DNA of 64,000 nucleotides, taken from positions 434,001 through 498,000 of the forward strand of contig NW_025944539.1 of assembly GCF_000764305.2 (NCBI RefSeq), in the 5' to 3' direction. Both the position numbers and the translations under genes were made by a program. The stretch is from Hyalella azteca (taxonomy: Eukaryota; Arthropoda; Malacostraca; Amphipoda; Hyalellidae). This document shows, piece after piece, positions 37,529 to 48,479 of the stretch; positions within the stretch are counted from its first letter, which is position 1, and each line of letters starts with the position of its first letter. Under the pieces are notes generated by a model that had not been told where the DNA came from, searched no databases, and worked only from the letters and a program-made list of their open reading frames with translations.

Positions 37529-37680
37529 CCAGGCAATAAGTCCAGCATCTATCTCAATCAATCGTCAGTTATGGAAAGATCGGATTCCAAAGGCCGGATC
37601 CCTTGTGAATCAAGTCACGAAAAGTTCAAGAATCGGCAACAGGCCATGGGCCTATTTCTTCAACGCCGACACTTCTATTT
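37529..37680 (+). mobile_element. SINE-family copy, plus orientation
   Basis: The inverted partner of 36750-36896, about 630 bases away. The arms are about 150 bp and nearly identical, so single-stranded copies could form a large hairpin. Short frames crossing it are not genes. Confidence 0.65.
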
Positions 37681-39157
37681 ATTCCAACTGCATCGGACGT
37701 TCCATTCAACTGTGGTGCATGGCTGCCGAGAAAAATCAACGCGAATAAAAATGATATGAATAGAAGTGAAAACTGCTGCTTTACAGACTACTGACAGAGT
37801 AATTTTAATAATAATGACATTGAATAGCCGGAATGTCTCGTAAATTTTTATTGCCAGCCGGTAAGACAAATTCTTTTAAATAATTTTATTGAAATAATTT
37901 TCTTATTCGCTGCACCGTTAGTTGTTTTCACATTTTTAATTAAAATGTGTGTCCCATCTTCATAACTTCCGCATAGAAATACGAGGCCGATTTTCGATTA
38001 ATTAATAGTTTCTTTTCACTTAACATATTGAGTGAAGTTGCATTTATTTCAATAAATGATTTTCCCACACGCTTGTCTATTCAACAAAAATGTAAAATTT
38101 ATATTTTAGGAATGCCATAAATATTTCTTCATAGAATTATACCAATGAACTTGAGAAAATTGTTTTCGGAATGAATAAATTTTCATTAAAATTTTACTGC
38201 TGCAGCTAGTAAAATTTATTTTGGAAAGGAAATTTATTTTGTTTAGAACCCCAAAGAGTTCCAAACAACCGTCTGGCGTGGGTCGTGAGTTTGCGATATT
38301 TGTTAATTAATGAAGAACCTTTCGTCAAAATTCAAACCTGTTTCATAAAATCCCTCAAAAAAGAATGTCTCTTGTACTTTTATTTACGCATGACAATGCA
38401 ATCGTTACTCTAAAAATTAGAGAAAAAACTTGGCATTTTCGGATTCTGCTGAGGTCTAACCTTTATAAGAAGACAATTTCCCAAAGACCGTCCCCGAATT
38501 TATCTAGACATTTGCTTGAATTTCTAGATAAATAGTTAAAACCTAAACACAATGGAACAATTGTGTAGAATCTCAAAGATATTTGTGAAAGTTTGTGTGC
38601 GTTTTGAAGCTGAAAAACATGTAGGAGCTAATCGAGAACGCGATACATGTCGGGATAATACCTGCAAATTTATCTTCAAGGGAGAGCAAGATTTATAAAT
38701 AAAATGTAATTTTTACTTTGAAATTGTACATTTATTAAAAGATACAAAGTTAAAGGGCCGAAACTCGCCGAAGTGCACGTAGCGGCTTGAGATGCCGTCA
38801 GTGATTAGGTGCCGGAGTTACGTACTTCAAGGTATCTATTAAAATACAGCCCTAAGGTTTCATTTCAATCTCAAAACAGAACTTGAAAGAGTACTCTGCG
38901 CTGCTAGAGTGTTTGAATGACTATGAGTATACTTTCAATTACTGTAGTTTACGCTAAAGAAATTTAAACCTGGATTAAGGACAGCAGGATTAGGAATAAC
39001 GGGATTTTCAAGTAAGAAGGATTATTAATTCTTGGTAATACCGAGTTATCCTGCTAGTGCACGTATTGAAGCGATTCATCTTGCCTGACCGAAGATTTCA
39101 GGAGCATATACAAGAAACTTCTGACATAGCGTTTAGATTTTGCACGTTTAGATTTGC
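37681..39157. other. Intergenic, no gene recognised
   Basis: AT-rich. Nothing supported. Confidence 0.35.
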
Positions 39158-39541
39158 ATGGCGTTTAGATTTACGGAAAATTTTAGGGTAAAGTCAACAC
39201 GTCCCATTGTAGTATATAATTTATATCCGTACAAAAACAATAGAATTTACAGCGACTTCGCGACACAAGCCATAGCTTATAAATTTCTAGCTAGCATTCC
39301 TAAAGTACGGCAGGCAAAAACTGCATCTTTGATTCACTTATGCAGGCGAAATATACATATATATTTCGAATACATCAAAGATGTATACAAAAAAATTGGA
39401 AAATGGCATTTTCGGACAAGCAGAAAATTTTTCGGCTTCGCAGACGATGAATTTAATAAAATGTTGCTTATGGATAACAATTTTCATCATCGCACACATG
39501 GATTTGTTTCCGATGAAGTGTTGAATCGTTTGAGCATCTAG
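39158..39541 (+). CDS. Hypothetical 127-codon ORF
   Basis: One of the longest ATG-started non-repetitive frames outside TMF1. The product is basic and aromatic-rich, with no signal peptide or membrane segment. It ends with an acidic patch (FADDEFNKMLLMDNNFHHR) and I recognise no family. The start codon lies in a small direct repeat (GGCGTTTAGATTT at about 39128 and 39160). No TATA, splice or poly(A) context was identified. It sits immediately left of an R2 repeat copy, so it may be a remnant of a mobile element or chance. Confidence 0.2.
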   Translation: MAFRFTENFRVKSTRPIVVYNLYPYKNNRIYSDFATQAIAYKFLASIPKVRQAKTASLIHLCRRNIHIYFEYIKDVYKKIGKWHFRTSRKFFGFADDEFNKMLLMDNNFHHRTHGFVSDEVLNRLSI

Positions 39542-39559
39542 TGACAAGCTTGTGGAGTG

Positions 39560-39850
39560 CCTCGGGTGGCAAGGGGGAAGAGAGCTAGTAAACACTCATA
39601 GAAATGAGTGGCTTATATAAATGGCGATGCACTTTTTTTAAGCGCAAAAAAATGCACTATTGTGCTCGCCATGTCCGTCTGTCTGTCCGTCCGTCTGTCA
39701 GTGACCTCAAGTTTTCGTCGACGAGAAAATGCGCTCTCTGTCACTCACTGCAGTGAGTACTGAGTTATATTTTTTTCCCTATTGTGGGTCATCCTAACCC
39801 AGTTTGCACAGGCAAAAAGACCTATCTGTGCTACGTGTAGTTGCTAGTGT
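39560..39850 (+). mobile_element. R2 repeat, copy 2, split by a HINE insertion
   Basis: The left half (AATGGCGATGCACTTTTTTT) and right half (GGGTCATCCTAACCCAGTTT, GTGCTACGTG) match the uninterrupted copy at 7940-8125. They are separated by the HINE at about 39649-39776, so R2 is the older element here. Confidence 0.7.
39649..39776 (+). mobile_element. HINE copy 4, nested in R2
   Basis: Its 5' subterminal repeat is reduced to AAGCGC, and the following ATTTTCTCATTTATGG is deleted. The GTCY tract, palindrome and T-rich 3' end are intact. T runs on both sides fit insertion into a T-rich target. Confidence 0.85.
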
Positions 39851-41768
39851 TTTTCACGAGTGTGTGTCACGATTGTATGTGATTGAAGATTTACACAGTG
39901 AAGTTGATCTAATAATATATTCTTTTACGATCTGCAAAACTTCACTTAGAATCAAGTAAGAAGCTAGAGATATTGCACAGTAAGTTAGAGAACAATTATA
40001 GCATTGAATGATAGACTTTGAGAAATAACACAACAAAAACACTTCAGAGCCTGTAACATGTGCATAGAATAATTTGTTATGTTATAAGCTGCGCAGAGAG
40101 AAACAAAAAAAAAATGTACAGATTACTTTGTAAATATAAAATAATTGTTTTAAACTTTTTTGCGCCAGATATCGACATTTAAACGTCTCTTGTCGCCTAT
40201 ACACGAACTCTACGCAAGAATTGTACACGATATTCTACGAATAATAAGCGGATCTACACGGACGGGTTAAGCGATGCTTTCATTATACAGAAATAAATAA
40301 AAATATATAAACGTATTAAAAAACAATGCCCAACTGATATCATCAGAAAAAGTCAAATACTTTAGAATATTGAAGTTTAAAAAAAAACGTGAACCAAAGT
40401 TGCATTAATGAAGAATATACACACAAAATAATAAAAAATACATTTTGCTCCAACCAATGAGTCTAAGCGAATAAACTTGGCGAATATACTGCAAATTAAT
40501 ACATTGCGGCAACGGTTATTTCGTTTATATAAATATAGAAATAAATATATATGCATTGTGAAGGCTCATGGTAGAATAATTGCATTTCTAATATGAAAAC
40601 TTTCAGTAATCTCTGGAAATATAACAAAACATTAAAATATGCGAATCAAGTTTCAAAAAATAATCTAGTACAGGCTGATTTTTTACAGTTCATTTCTTAC
40701 CAAGGTGTAAATTGACCGACATACAAAGCTTTTAATTTAAAAAGTCTATCAATACTGCAACACAAGCACCGCGTGACATATTTTTACAAACAGCTGCAAT
40801 CAATGTATGGGTCACAGGGCCTATACTTTCAAAAAAGTTAAGAGATCGTAACTTCATCAGCCAATCATTGACGGCCTTTCAAGCAAAATCCGCCAATCAT
40901 AGACAAGAAAATAGAGCGTAAGTACTTACGTTCACTTAGCGAGTTTTTAAAGTATGGCCCTTGCTGGTGTCCAAAAATTAAAACACTTTTTTACCCATCA
41001 CACCTACCGTGAGCGGAAAGACATAAATTTCATCGCAATTTGAACAAAGTTTCGATAATTCCTCTGAGTGCTTGGCCACTCAGTCTTTAGTTCCATGATC
41101 CCTAGGACTGCTGCGACGCAAGTATCATGGATACAATATTATTATCATCAGACATTCAACGAAATCAGCTCTTAATAAATCTTGTTTCAACGGAATCCAC
41201 TGGCAATTAACGTGGTTTTAGAGAAATCAACTAGTAATCAAGATTGTTTCAAATGAATCAAATCGCAATTAATGTTTTTCAACGAAATTTGCGGGGAGCG
41301 TAGGGATTCCTGACGATCATTTTATTCTTTCTTTATTATTTCTTTGCTAGATTATTTACTAGATTAGATTAGAGGATATGAAGAAATAAGATAAGAACAA
41401 TGCAACGAATCATCTAGTGAACTGAAGAATTCATCTAGCGGATGAACTTTTATCCCATTTTTTCCACCTGGTGGATGGATTTTAAAGAATAAATTTCATT
41501 TTTTATGCACAAATTGAATAAGTTTTCTAGGTAAGACTTTCGCAAGTTGATACAGATAATCTTTTGATTCGTCTCGCCAAGTAAAAATAATAACAAAATA
41601 TGATATTACAAACGACACAAGTTACTACAAACTATCACTCAACATTGCCAAACAATGTAGATAATTAACATCGCCATATTAACAATACAAATTATGAAAA
41701 ACATAAACCTTATAAACACAAAACAAACTGCAATATTTTCACCCTTATCTACCATGTGTATACGTACA
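39851..41768. other. Intergenic region downstream of TMF1
   Basis: AT-rich. A degenerate duplication at 41160-41290 (GAAATCA..CTTGTTTCAA units of about 60 bp) was noted; no gene is seen. Confidence 0.4.
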
Positions 41769-41905
41769 CATTATTTTGGTTCTTAAGCGGTTCTCTACTA
41801 CGTGTTTATTATTTTGGTTCTTAAGCGGTTCTCTACTACGTGTTTATCATTTTGGTTCTCAATCGGTTCTCTACTACGTGTTTATTATTTCGGTTCTTAA
41901 GCGGG
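41769..41905. repeat. About 46-bp tandem repeat, three to four copies
   Basis: Unit CATTTTGGTTCTTAAGCGGT then TCTCTACTACGTGTTTAT with small variants. The 64-codon frame across it is not a gene. Confidence 0.9.
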
Positions 41906-42084
41906 ATCCAACAACTGAAAATATCCCAGTTGTTGCCAGCGGAAAAAGTTATACAAATATATATAAATAAATTTGTCAGTAGATTATAAAGAAGATTAAA
42001 GAAGCATTTGAAGAAGTCATAGCTGTCACTAATTTATGATCGCAGCATGGCCGTAGTGTTCAATAAATATAGTAATAATATCCT

Positions 42085-42090
42085 TTTATT
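42085..42090 (-). terminator. TMF1: TMF1 poly(A) signal AATAAA
   Basis: Read on the minus strand, AATAAA lies about 42 bases after the TGA at 42132-42134. This implies a very short 3' UTR, roughly 60-80 bases. Confidence 0.6.
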
Positions 42091-42131
42091 ATATGGAAGC
42101 TAGGCATTCACAAGCTAAGGACGAGAGGCCC

Positions 42132-42155
42132 TCACTGCTTCATCAGCTGGTTAAT
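42132..42155 (-). CDS. TMF1: TMF1 last coding exon (seven codons plus TGA)
   Basis: Acceptor TTTGTGCAG is followed by ATT AAC CAG CTG ATG AAG CAG TGA, giving INQLMKQ and stop. This aligns with the IDELLRQ end of human TMF1, and phase 0 matches the upstream exon ending at 42839. It is too short for any ORF caller. Confidence 0.88.
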   Translation of the reverse strand: MNQLMKQ

Positions 42156-42552
42156 CTGCACAAATAATTTTTATTATTTGTATAAATAATTATTATTATT
42201 TTATTATTAAAAATTATTTTATTCATGTTCTTATATTCATACGATAATCATTGTAAAGAATGCAAAGGATTTTAAAAAGAAAAAAAAACACTCTTATAAC
42301 AGAGGATATTGTAATTGTTTATAAAATCAATGGTGGCTATTTGGACCGGCTAACCACGTGCTAAAATTTCTTTCAAGGAGGAATTCTTTTATATTCTTCA
42401 GATATTTTTCAGACAAAAGTATAGAGATGGAGAAATACTTAGAAGAAATTTATGTGTTCCTTAATGAGAGCTTCTATTAATAAGAGACACAGAACACGAA
42501 AACCGGAGAAAAAAATTCTACATGACGAATTCCTAAAAATCTAAAAAAGTAC

Positions 42553-42765
42553 TAATCCCTAATCCTGATTCACAAACAAATGTTAAATAACGTTTCCTAT
42601 GATTGTAATCGGAAAATAGGTGCGGCAAAAAACCAACTATTGGAGAATAGAACAAATTAATTATTGAAAATATTTCGTAACACCAAAATCCTGATTCACA
42701 AACAAATGTTAAATAACGATTCCTGTGATTGCAATCGGAAATAGGTGGGGCGAAAAACTATTGAA
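42553..42765. repeat. 126-bp tandem duplication in the last TMF1 intron
   Basis: AATCCTGATTCACAAACAAA begins copies at 42561 and 42687. A third, dispersed copy is at 48097 in another intron of the same gene, directly beside a HINE. Confidence 0.9.
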
Positions 42766-42838
42766 GAAGAGAACAAACTATTTCTTAAAAATAGGTCGTA
42801 AGACGCCATTAATTTGGAGATTCAAGAGTCACAGTTAC

Positions 42839-42916
42839 CTGAGCCTTGTACATTTCTTTGACATCCGCCAAGTCCAACCTCAGTTCATCGACTTCTTCCA
42901 CCTTTTCACCATACAT
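42839..42916 (-). CDS. TMF1: TMF1 penultimate exon
   Basis: 26 codons, phase 0 at both ends, acceptor TTTTTGCAG and donor CAG/GTAACT. It encodes MYGEKVEEVDELRLDLADV then KEMYKAQ, the most conserved stretch of the TMF1 C-terminal Rab6-binding coiled coil. This exon is the firmest basis for the gene name. Confidence 0.95.
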
Positions 42917-43043
42917 CTGCAAAAACATCAATCACAATATTTACATAATGCAGATAAACGATTGAATTCAAAGATTTGTAACTATCGGCAGTAATATCAA
43001 ACACATTATTTATGTTATCGAATTAAAATAAACATTTTCTATA

Positions 43044-43197
43044 TTTAGCGCATTTTCTCCTTTATGGAAAAATGCCATATTTTGCTTGTCATGTCCGTCC
43101 GTCCGTCTGTCTGTCTGTCTGTCCGTGACTTCACGTTTTCGTCGACGAGAAAATGAGCTCTCTGTCACTCACTGCAGTGAGTACTGAGTTATATTTT
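43044..43197 (+). mobile_element. HINE copy 5, in a TMF1 intron
   Basis: Complete element with (GTCC)(GTCT)n tract, inserted antisense to TMF1. Ends GAGTTATATTTTT. Confidence 0.88.
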
Positions 43198-43261
43198 TGA
43201 AGGACCAGCTTCTGTAACTAGTGGATCATTTGGAAAAAACTCAATCATACCCAATACCCAA

Positions 43262-43440
43262 TAAATACCGAGTTTAATTAAATAAAAAAGATTAAATCAG
43301 AGTTCGGTCTCACTTGACTGAGTTTATTACATTAATTAAATAAAAAATGATTAAATCAGAGTTCGGTCTCATTTGACCGAGTTTAATACTTTAATTAAAT
43401 AAAAAATATTAAATCAGAGTTTGTTCTCACTTGAAGTAAT
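43262..43440. repeat. 60-bp tandem repeat containing the TMF1 5' splice site
   Basis: Three units of about 60 bp (AGTTCGGTCTCACTTGA at 43301, 43361 and, diverged, 43420). On the minus strand each carries TCAAGTGAGA. In the last, real unit this is the exon end CTTCAA/GTGAGA at 43431. Confidence 0.85.
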
Positions 43441-43609
43441 GCATTATATTTCTGAGAAACATCTTGTAGTTGCTGCTTCAGATGCTTGTGATCACTGAGC
43501 TGCTGCTGCAGCTGATGCACTTGCTCGGTCAGCTGCAGCAGTTCAGCTGCTAGACTCTCTCGCTGCGCTTCGTGTCGCGCCATCTCACTTTGCAACAAGT
43601 GCACTTCAC
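43431..43609 (-). CDS. TMF1: TMF1 exon, C-terminal coiled coil
   Basis: Starts in phase after the previous exon's single G (G/GT GAA). 59 codons include EVHLLQSEMARHEAQRESL and the end KYNALLQ, corresponding to human EIAQLQLEI..RYNTILQ. Donor CAA/GTGAGA. Gln/Leu-rich heptads indicate a coiled coil. Confidence 0.95.
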
Positions 43610-43739
43610 CTGAAATACAGATGCTTGAGTTAAAGTTGAATTTCAAATGAATTTTTATGAGATAATTTAGGAGAACTATTCAAATACATTTAAAATGTCA
43701 ATAAATTATTTCTAAAGTGAAAGCCACCAAGAGTCTTAC

Positions 43740-44325
43740 CGGTATTCGAATTATTTATTCGAAGTAATTTTTAATTAATTATTTATTTATTTTATAATCT
43801 CAATAAATTCATTTTTAATGTGAAAGCCATTAGGTGAAATATTCAAATTATTTTATAATCTCAATTAATTCATTTCTAAAGTGGAAGCCAGTAAGAGAAA
43901 TATTCAAATTAATTCACAATCTCAATTAAATCATTTTCAATGTGAAATCCATTATGAGAACTATTCAAATTGTTTCATAATCTCAATCAATTTGTTAAAT
44001 AATTAATTTATTTCTAACATGGAATCCACCAAGAGAACTGCCGGTATTTAAAATTTAAAATAATTTTATAATCTTAATTAATTTGTTTAATAATTAAATC
44101 ATTTCTAATGTGGAAGCCATCAAGAGAACTATTAAGATTATTTTAAAATCTAAATTAATTTGTTTAATAATAAATTTATTTCATATATGTAAGCCACCAA
44201 GAGAACTATTAAAAATTTAAAATTATTTTATAATCTTAATAAATTTATTTCTAAGCCACCTATTGAAATTGTTTCATAATCTCAATTAATTTGATTAATA
44301 ATAATTTTATTTCATATATGTAAGG
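43740..44325. repeat. Degenerate 70-85-bp tandem array in intron
   Basis: About seven diverged units built on ATAATCTCAATTAATTCATT and GTGGAAGCCACCAAGAGAAC. It lies between the exons at 43609 and 44329. Confidence 0.8.
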
Positions 44326-44328
44326 CAC

Positions 44329-44455
44329 CCTCGCGCTGGGAGAGAGAAGACGTGAGCGCCTCGACGGTGGTCGCGGCGCCGCCCCTGAGAGCCTCGTACA
44401 GGGAGGACTGCTGCCGTAGAGTCCCGCCCCAACCCACGCCCTCGAACACGTCGTC
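44329..44455 (-). CDS. TMF1: TMF1 exon, start of the conserved C-terminal domain
   Basis: Acceptor CCACTGCAG and donor GAGG/GTGCC. It encodes DDVFEGVGWGGTL, then SLYEALRGGAATTVEALTS and SLSQREG. This matches human SNLYDAVRMG..IIENLQSQLKLREG. Phase 0 entry, phase 1 exit. It is much richer in GC than the surrounding introns. Confidence 0.95.
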
Positions 44456-44477
44456 CTGCAGTGGTACAAGTCCACTT

Positions 44478-45060
44478 ATTAGGAACATGATGTATACCTT
44501 ATAAGTCCGCTTATAAGTCCAGTCCGCTTATAAGTCCAGTCCGCTTATAAGTCCAGTCCGCTTATAAGGAACATGATGTGCACCTTCACAGTCCAGTCCG
44601 CTTATAAGGAACATGATGTATACCTTCACAGTCCAGTCCGCTTATAAGTCCAGTCCGCTTATAAGGAACATGATGTATACCTTCACAGTCCAGTCCGCTT
44701 ATAAGGAACATGATGTCCACCTTCAAATTCCAGTCCGCTTATAAGTCCAGTCCGCTTATAAGGAACATGATGTCCACTTTCACAGTCCAGTCCGCTTATA
44801 AGGAACATGATGTCCACCTTCAAAGTCCAGTCCGCTTACATTATAATGATAATTAGGAACATGATGCGCACCTTCACAGTCCAGTCCGCTTATATTATAA
44901 TGATAATTAGGAACATGATGCGCACCTTCACAGTCCAGTCCGCTTATATTATAATAATAATTAGGAACATGATGCGCACCTTCACAGTCCAGTCCGCTTA
45001 TATTATAATAATAATAATAAGGAACATGATGTCCACCTTCACATGCCCACCTTCATAATG
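44478..45060. repeat. Complex minisatellite (AGTCCAGTCCGCTTATAAGG + AACATGATGTCCACCTTCAC)
   Basis: About 14 units alternating 20-bp, 40-bp and longer versions. Later units insert TTATAATGATAAT. It lies just upstream (transcription sense) of the exon at 44329-44455. Confidence 0.9.
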
Positions 45061-45469
45061 TGCATTTAGATGACATAGATAAGAAGTTTAGTACAGCACG
45101 AGTTAAACGAAATAAATAACGATACTAAAACAAAATTCATGAGAACATTGCCAGTAGGTGTGGGTCAACAGAAAGAAGTATTAACCCATGCTCTCTCTTA
45201 ACTTAAGGGACCTTTGATTAAAAGAATTAAATTAAATGAAAGTAAGTAACAGGAAAGAAATCTACGATTAGTCATAAGACAATTGTCCTAATTACAATAC
45301 TTAACTGATAAGTATTTATTTCCTTTCTACAACCTTAACTTGATAACCAAAACTGAGAACAACAATAATTATGCTGATGAAATAGCTGAAAGTGATGATT
45401 ATAGTTTTTTAATGCTCGGAAAGGCTGAAAGTTATTATTGACGACGTAAAATATATAATAATAAATATT

Positions 45470-45862
45470 ATTATAAGATTATACCACGCAATTGCCGGCC
45501 ATAAAGGAGTTTATGTAATTATGATTATAGTTGTGATGATGAAACAGCTGAAAGTTTATTATAGTTTTCTAATGCTCGGAATAGCTGAAAGTTTTTATTG
45601 ACGTACGTAAAATATGAAATAATAAATATGACATAAGACTATACCGCGTAATTGCCCGCCATGAAGGAGTTGATGTTGTTAGGGTCCGCCATTAGATATA
45701 ATTTCATATAGTTATGCTACGGAATTATGATTATAGTTATGATGATGAAATAGCTGAAAGTTATTAATAACGACGTATAATATAAAGTATGAGTTATTAA
45801 TGACGACGTATAATATAAAATAATAAATATAATATAAGATTATACCGCATAATTGCCGGCCA
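45470..45862. repeat. Tandem copies of a TMF1 exon end plus donor
   Basis: The sequence ATTGCCGGCCATGAAGGAGT, which is the end of the real exon (minus strand) at about 45852, recurs at about 45492 and 45651. Each copy has the donor flank GATTATACC or GACTATACC beside it. The units are 160-195 bp. Confidence 0.85.
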
Positions 45863-45962
45863 TGAAGGAGTTAATGGAGCCAGAGATGGAGAGGCGGGAC
45901 AGAGAAGGCGTCGGGGACGACTGTCTGCTGCAGCCCCCGCCACCGCTGCCGCCACCACCGCC
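45846..45962 (-). CDS. TMF1: TMF1 exon, Gly-rich linker and Ser/Pro motif
   Basis: 39 codons, phase 0 at both ends, acceptor TTTGGCCAG and donor GCG/GTATAA. It begins with a Gly/Ser run and continues SRQSSPTPSLSRLSISGSI then NSFMAGN, matching the human SSTPTMSRSSSISG segment that links the coiled coil to the C-terminal domain. The Gly run is not in the human protein. Confidence 0.92.
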
Positions 45963-46102
45963 CTGGCCAAACAAAACCAAACTTTGTAAGTGAGAAGATA
46001 AAAATAAGAAAAAATAAAACACATTTCATAAAATACTTTGTGTATTTTATTTTCATTTTTTATAGTTTTTGATAAGAAATTGAATATAGAAACAAAAATT
46101 TG

Positions 46103-46274
46103 AAAAAATATAACTCAGTACTCACTGCAGTGAGTGACAGAGAGCGCATTTTCTCGTCGACGAAAACTTGAGGTCACGGACAGACGGACGGACAGACGGA
46201 CAGACAGACGAACGGACAGACATGGCGAGCACAATAGTGCATTTTTTCCATAAATGAGAAAATGCGCTAAAAAC
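46103..46274 (-). mobile_element. HINE copy 6, in a TMF1 intron
   Basis: Full-length with an extended (GGAC/AGAC)n tract. Same orientation as TMF1 transcription. Repetitive frames inside (LSVRLSVRLSV type) are by-products. Confidence 0.9.
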
Positions 46275-46914
46275 GAAACCCCTTCCGTAAAATATTTTGT
46301 AGGTAGCAAACAAAAACGTGAAAAAATAACTTTACAAGATAATATGAAAACAAGAAACTAAAATACGAAACAACTCCCTACAACGTTGAATAAATATTTT
46401 CTCGGATCATCATGAACGCAAGTCTGTACAAATTTGAGACCGTCAATAATAGTATCAAATAAAATAAAGTAATTTTAATATTGAATATTTTGAATAAAAT
46501 CCCTATAATGCCTAATATAAGTTGCAGACAAATATCTAATGCAAACCAACTGTTCACCTGAGGTCTATTCTGTATCTAATAATCACAACTTTCTTTGAAT
46601 GAGAAGCGAAAAAAATGGAAAGTGAACTTTAAAAATTGCCCTGAGAAATCAGAGAATCTAAATAAATATAATAAAATAAATAAATAAAATAAATTTAAAT
46701 AAATAAATATAATAAATAAAATAAATTTAAATTTCAAGTTATATTTATAACAATGTGCTAACCTTGCCTATAGTTAGTGCACAGTTCTCCACTAAAAGTT
46801 AGTCTCACGTATAGATAAAAATTACCGTTTTATAAACAGGTTAATGTTATTATTATCGAATCAAAATTAAAACTCATTAATAAAAGGAATCAATATAAAA
46901 AACATAAAAAGGTG

Positions 46915-47343
46915 ACGCGACGAACTTTCTAGTTGTCAGGTCACGAAATAGGTAAAAGTCAAAGTTTTCTAAACACGTTGAAGTTATTATTATTGCATTA
47001 AAATTAAATTCATTATTAATATAAGCATAGGTATAAACAAAATCTAAAGATGACATGACAAACCTTTTTGTTGTCCAGGTCAGCGAGGTGCTGCTGAAGC
47101 GAGTCATTGCGCTTCTTTTTAGCTTCATTATTGCATTAAAAATTTGAAATTAAAACTCATTGTTAATATAAGCATAGGTATAAACAAAAATCTAAAGATG
47201 ACATGACGAACCTTCTTGTTGTCCAGGTCAGCGAGGTGCTGCTGAAGCGACTCGTTGCGCTTTTTCTCCGCTTTATTATTGCATTAAAATTCATTATTAA
47301 TATAAACATAAAATAAACAAAATATAATGATGACGAGACGAAC
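46915..47343. repeat. Tandem exon-copy array beside the exon at 47344
   Basis: Copies of the exon's last about 60 bases plus donor at 47061-47127 and 47209-47272, and a decayed one near 46919. The period is 133-148 bp. Both better copies stay open and read HLADLDNKK or the like before a GTTTGTC/GTTCGTC donor. Confidence 0.88.
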
Positions 47344-47515
47344 CTTCTTGTCCAGGTCAGCGATGTGCTGCTGAAGCGACTCATTGCGCTTCTTCTCAGC
47401 TTCAAGCGCGGTCAGCTCGAGCTGAAGCTGAGACTTGAGCTTCTCACACTCAGCTTTTGCAGCGCTCAGCTCCTGAGATAAGCTGGCGCGCGTTGAGCTG
47501 GCTTCATCTCGGCAG
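47344..47515 (-). CDS. TMF1: TMF1 exon, central coiled coil
   Basis: Acceptor ATTCACAG and donor AAG/GTTCGT. 57 codons after a completing C, including LSQELSAAKAECEKLKSQL and KKRNESLQQHIADLDKK. High Glu/Lys/Gln/Leu and no Pro mark it as coiled coil. It occupies the position of the human NLKDEYVRTLEETRKEK region, though identity is low. The join to the exon at 49363 is in phase. Confidence 0.9.
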
Positions 47516-47529
47516 CTGTGAATATGATA

Positions 47530-47880
47530 ACAATTTTTAAAATATATTTTTAAAGATATATGATATGATAAGATATGATATGATATGATAATATGATAAG
47601 AAATTTAAAAATATATTTTTAAGAAATATGATATGATATGATATGATATGATGATGGTATGATAAGAAATTTTAAAATATATTTTTAAGAAATATGATAA
47701 GATATGATATGATATGATGATAATATGATAAGAAATTGAATATGATAAGAAATTTAAAAATATATTTTTAAGAAATATGATCAGATATGACATGATATGA
47801 TGATAATATGATAAGAAATTGAATATGATACGCAATTGAATATGATAAGAAATTTTAAAATATATTTTTCAATATTTATA
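47530..47880. repeat. AT-rich (ATATG)n and 70-110-bp tandem repeat
   Basis: ATATGATATGATATG runs alternate with AAGAAATTTAAAAATATATT. This is intron DNA. Confidence 0.85.
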
Positions 47881-47914
47881 TTTATCTCGGCAGCTATGAA
47901 TATGATAAAAAATT

Positions 47915-48069
47915 TTAAAATATGACTCAGTACTCACTGAAGTGAGTGACAGAGAGCGTATTTTCTTAAAATCAATTAAAATGTGAAGTCACGGACAGAC
48001 GGAAGGACGGACGGACATGACGTGCACAATGAGGCATTTTTTCCATAAATGAGAAAATGCGCTAAAAAT
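47915..48069 (-). mobile_element. HINE copy 7, in a TMF1 intron
   Basis: More diverged: the GTCGACGA segment is replaced by AAAATCAATTAAAA and the palindrome has one mismatch. Confidence 0.85.
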
Positions 48070-48479
48070 GAGCATAGAAAAATCCCTAATCCGAAATCCT
48101 GATTCACAAACAAATGTTAAATAGCGTTTCCTATGATTGTAATCAGAAAATAAATTTTGGAAAAATTTCAAATAGCATAGAAAAATATAAAAATTTTCTA
48201 TAACATTTTCTTAACTTTCCGAACCACTTCAATTAGAAGAGAAAAATGACAACATTATCAGAGAGAGAAAGAAAAAAAAATAAATTCTCCATTAAAATCC
48301 CAACCGTTCAAGTCAAAACAGTTAAAATTTACCAATAAACAAAAATTTAATACAGAATTTCCTGAATCAGGTTACGAAGAAATAAATTTCCACTCTCATG
48401 GTTACATAAAAAATTTTCGCTACATCAGAAAAATGTAAAATTTGTAAATGAAATTGTAGCCAAACGAACATCTGATTCA

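Noticed and set aside
46115..46313. ORFs with LSVRLSVRLSV repeats (also at 47989-48171 and 54365-54667)
   Set aside because: Translations of the GTCY tract inside HINE copies.
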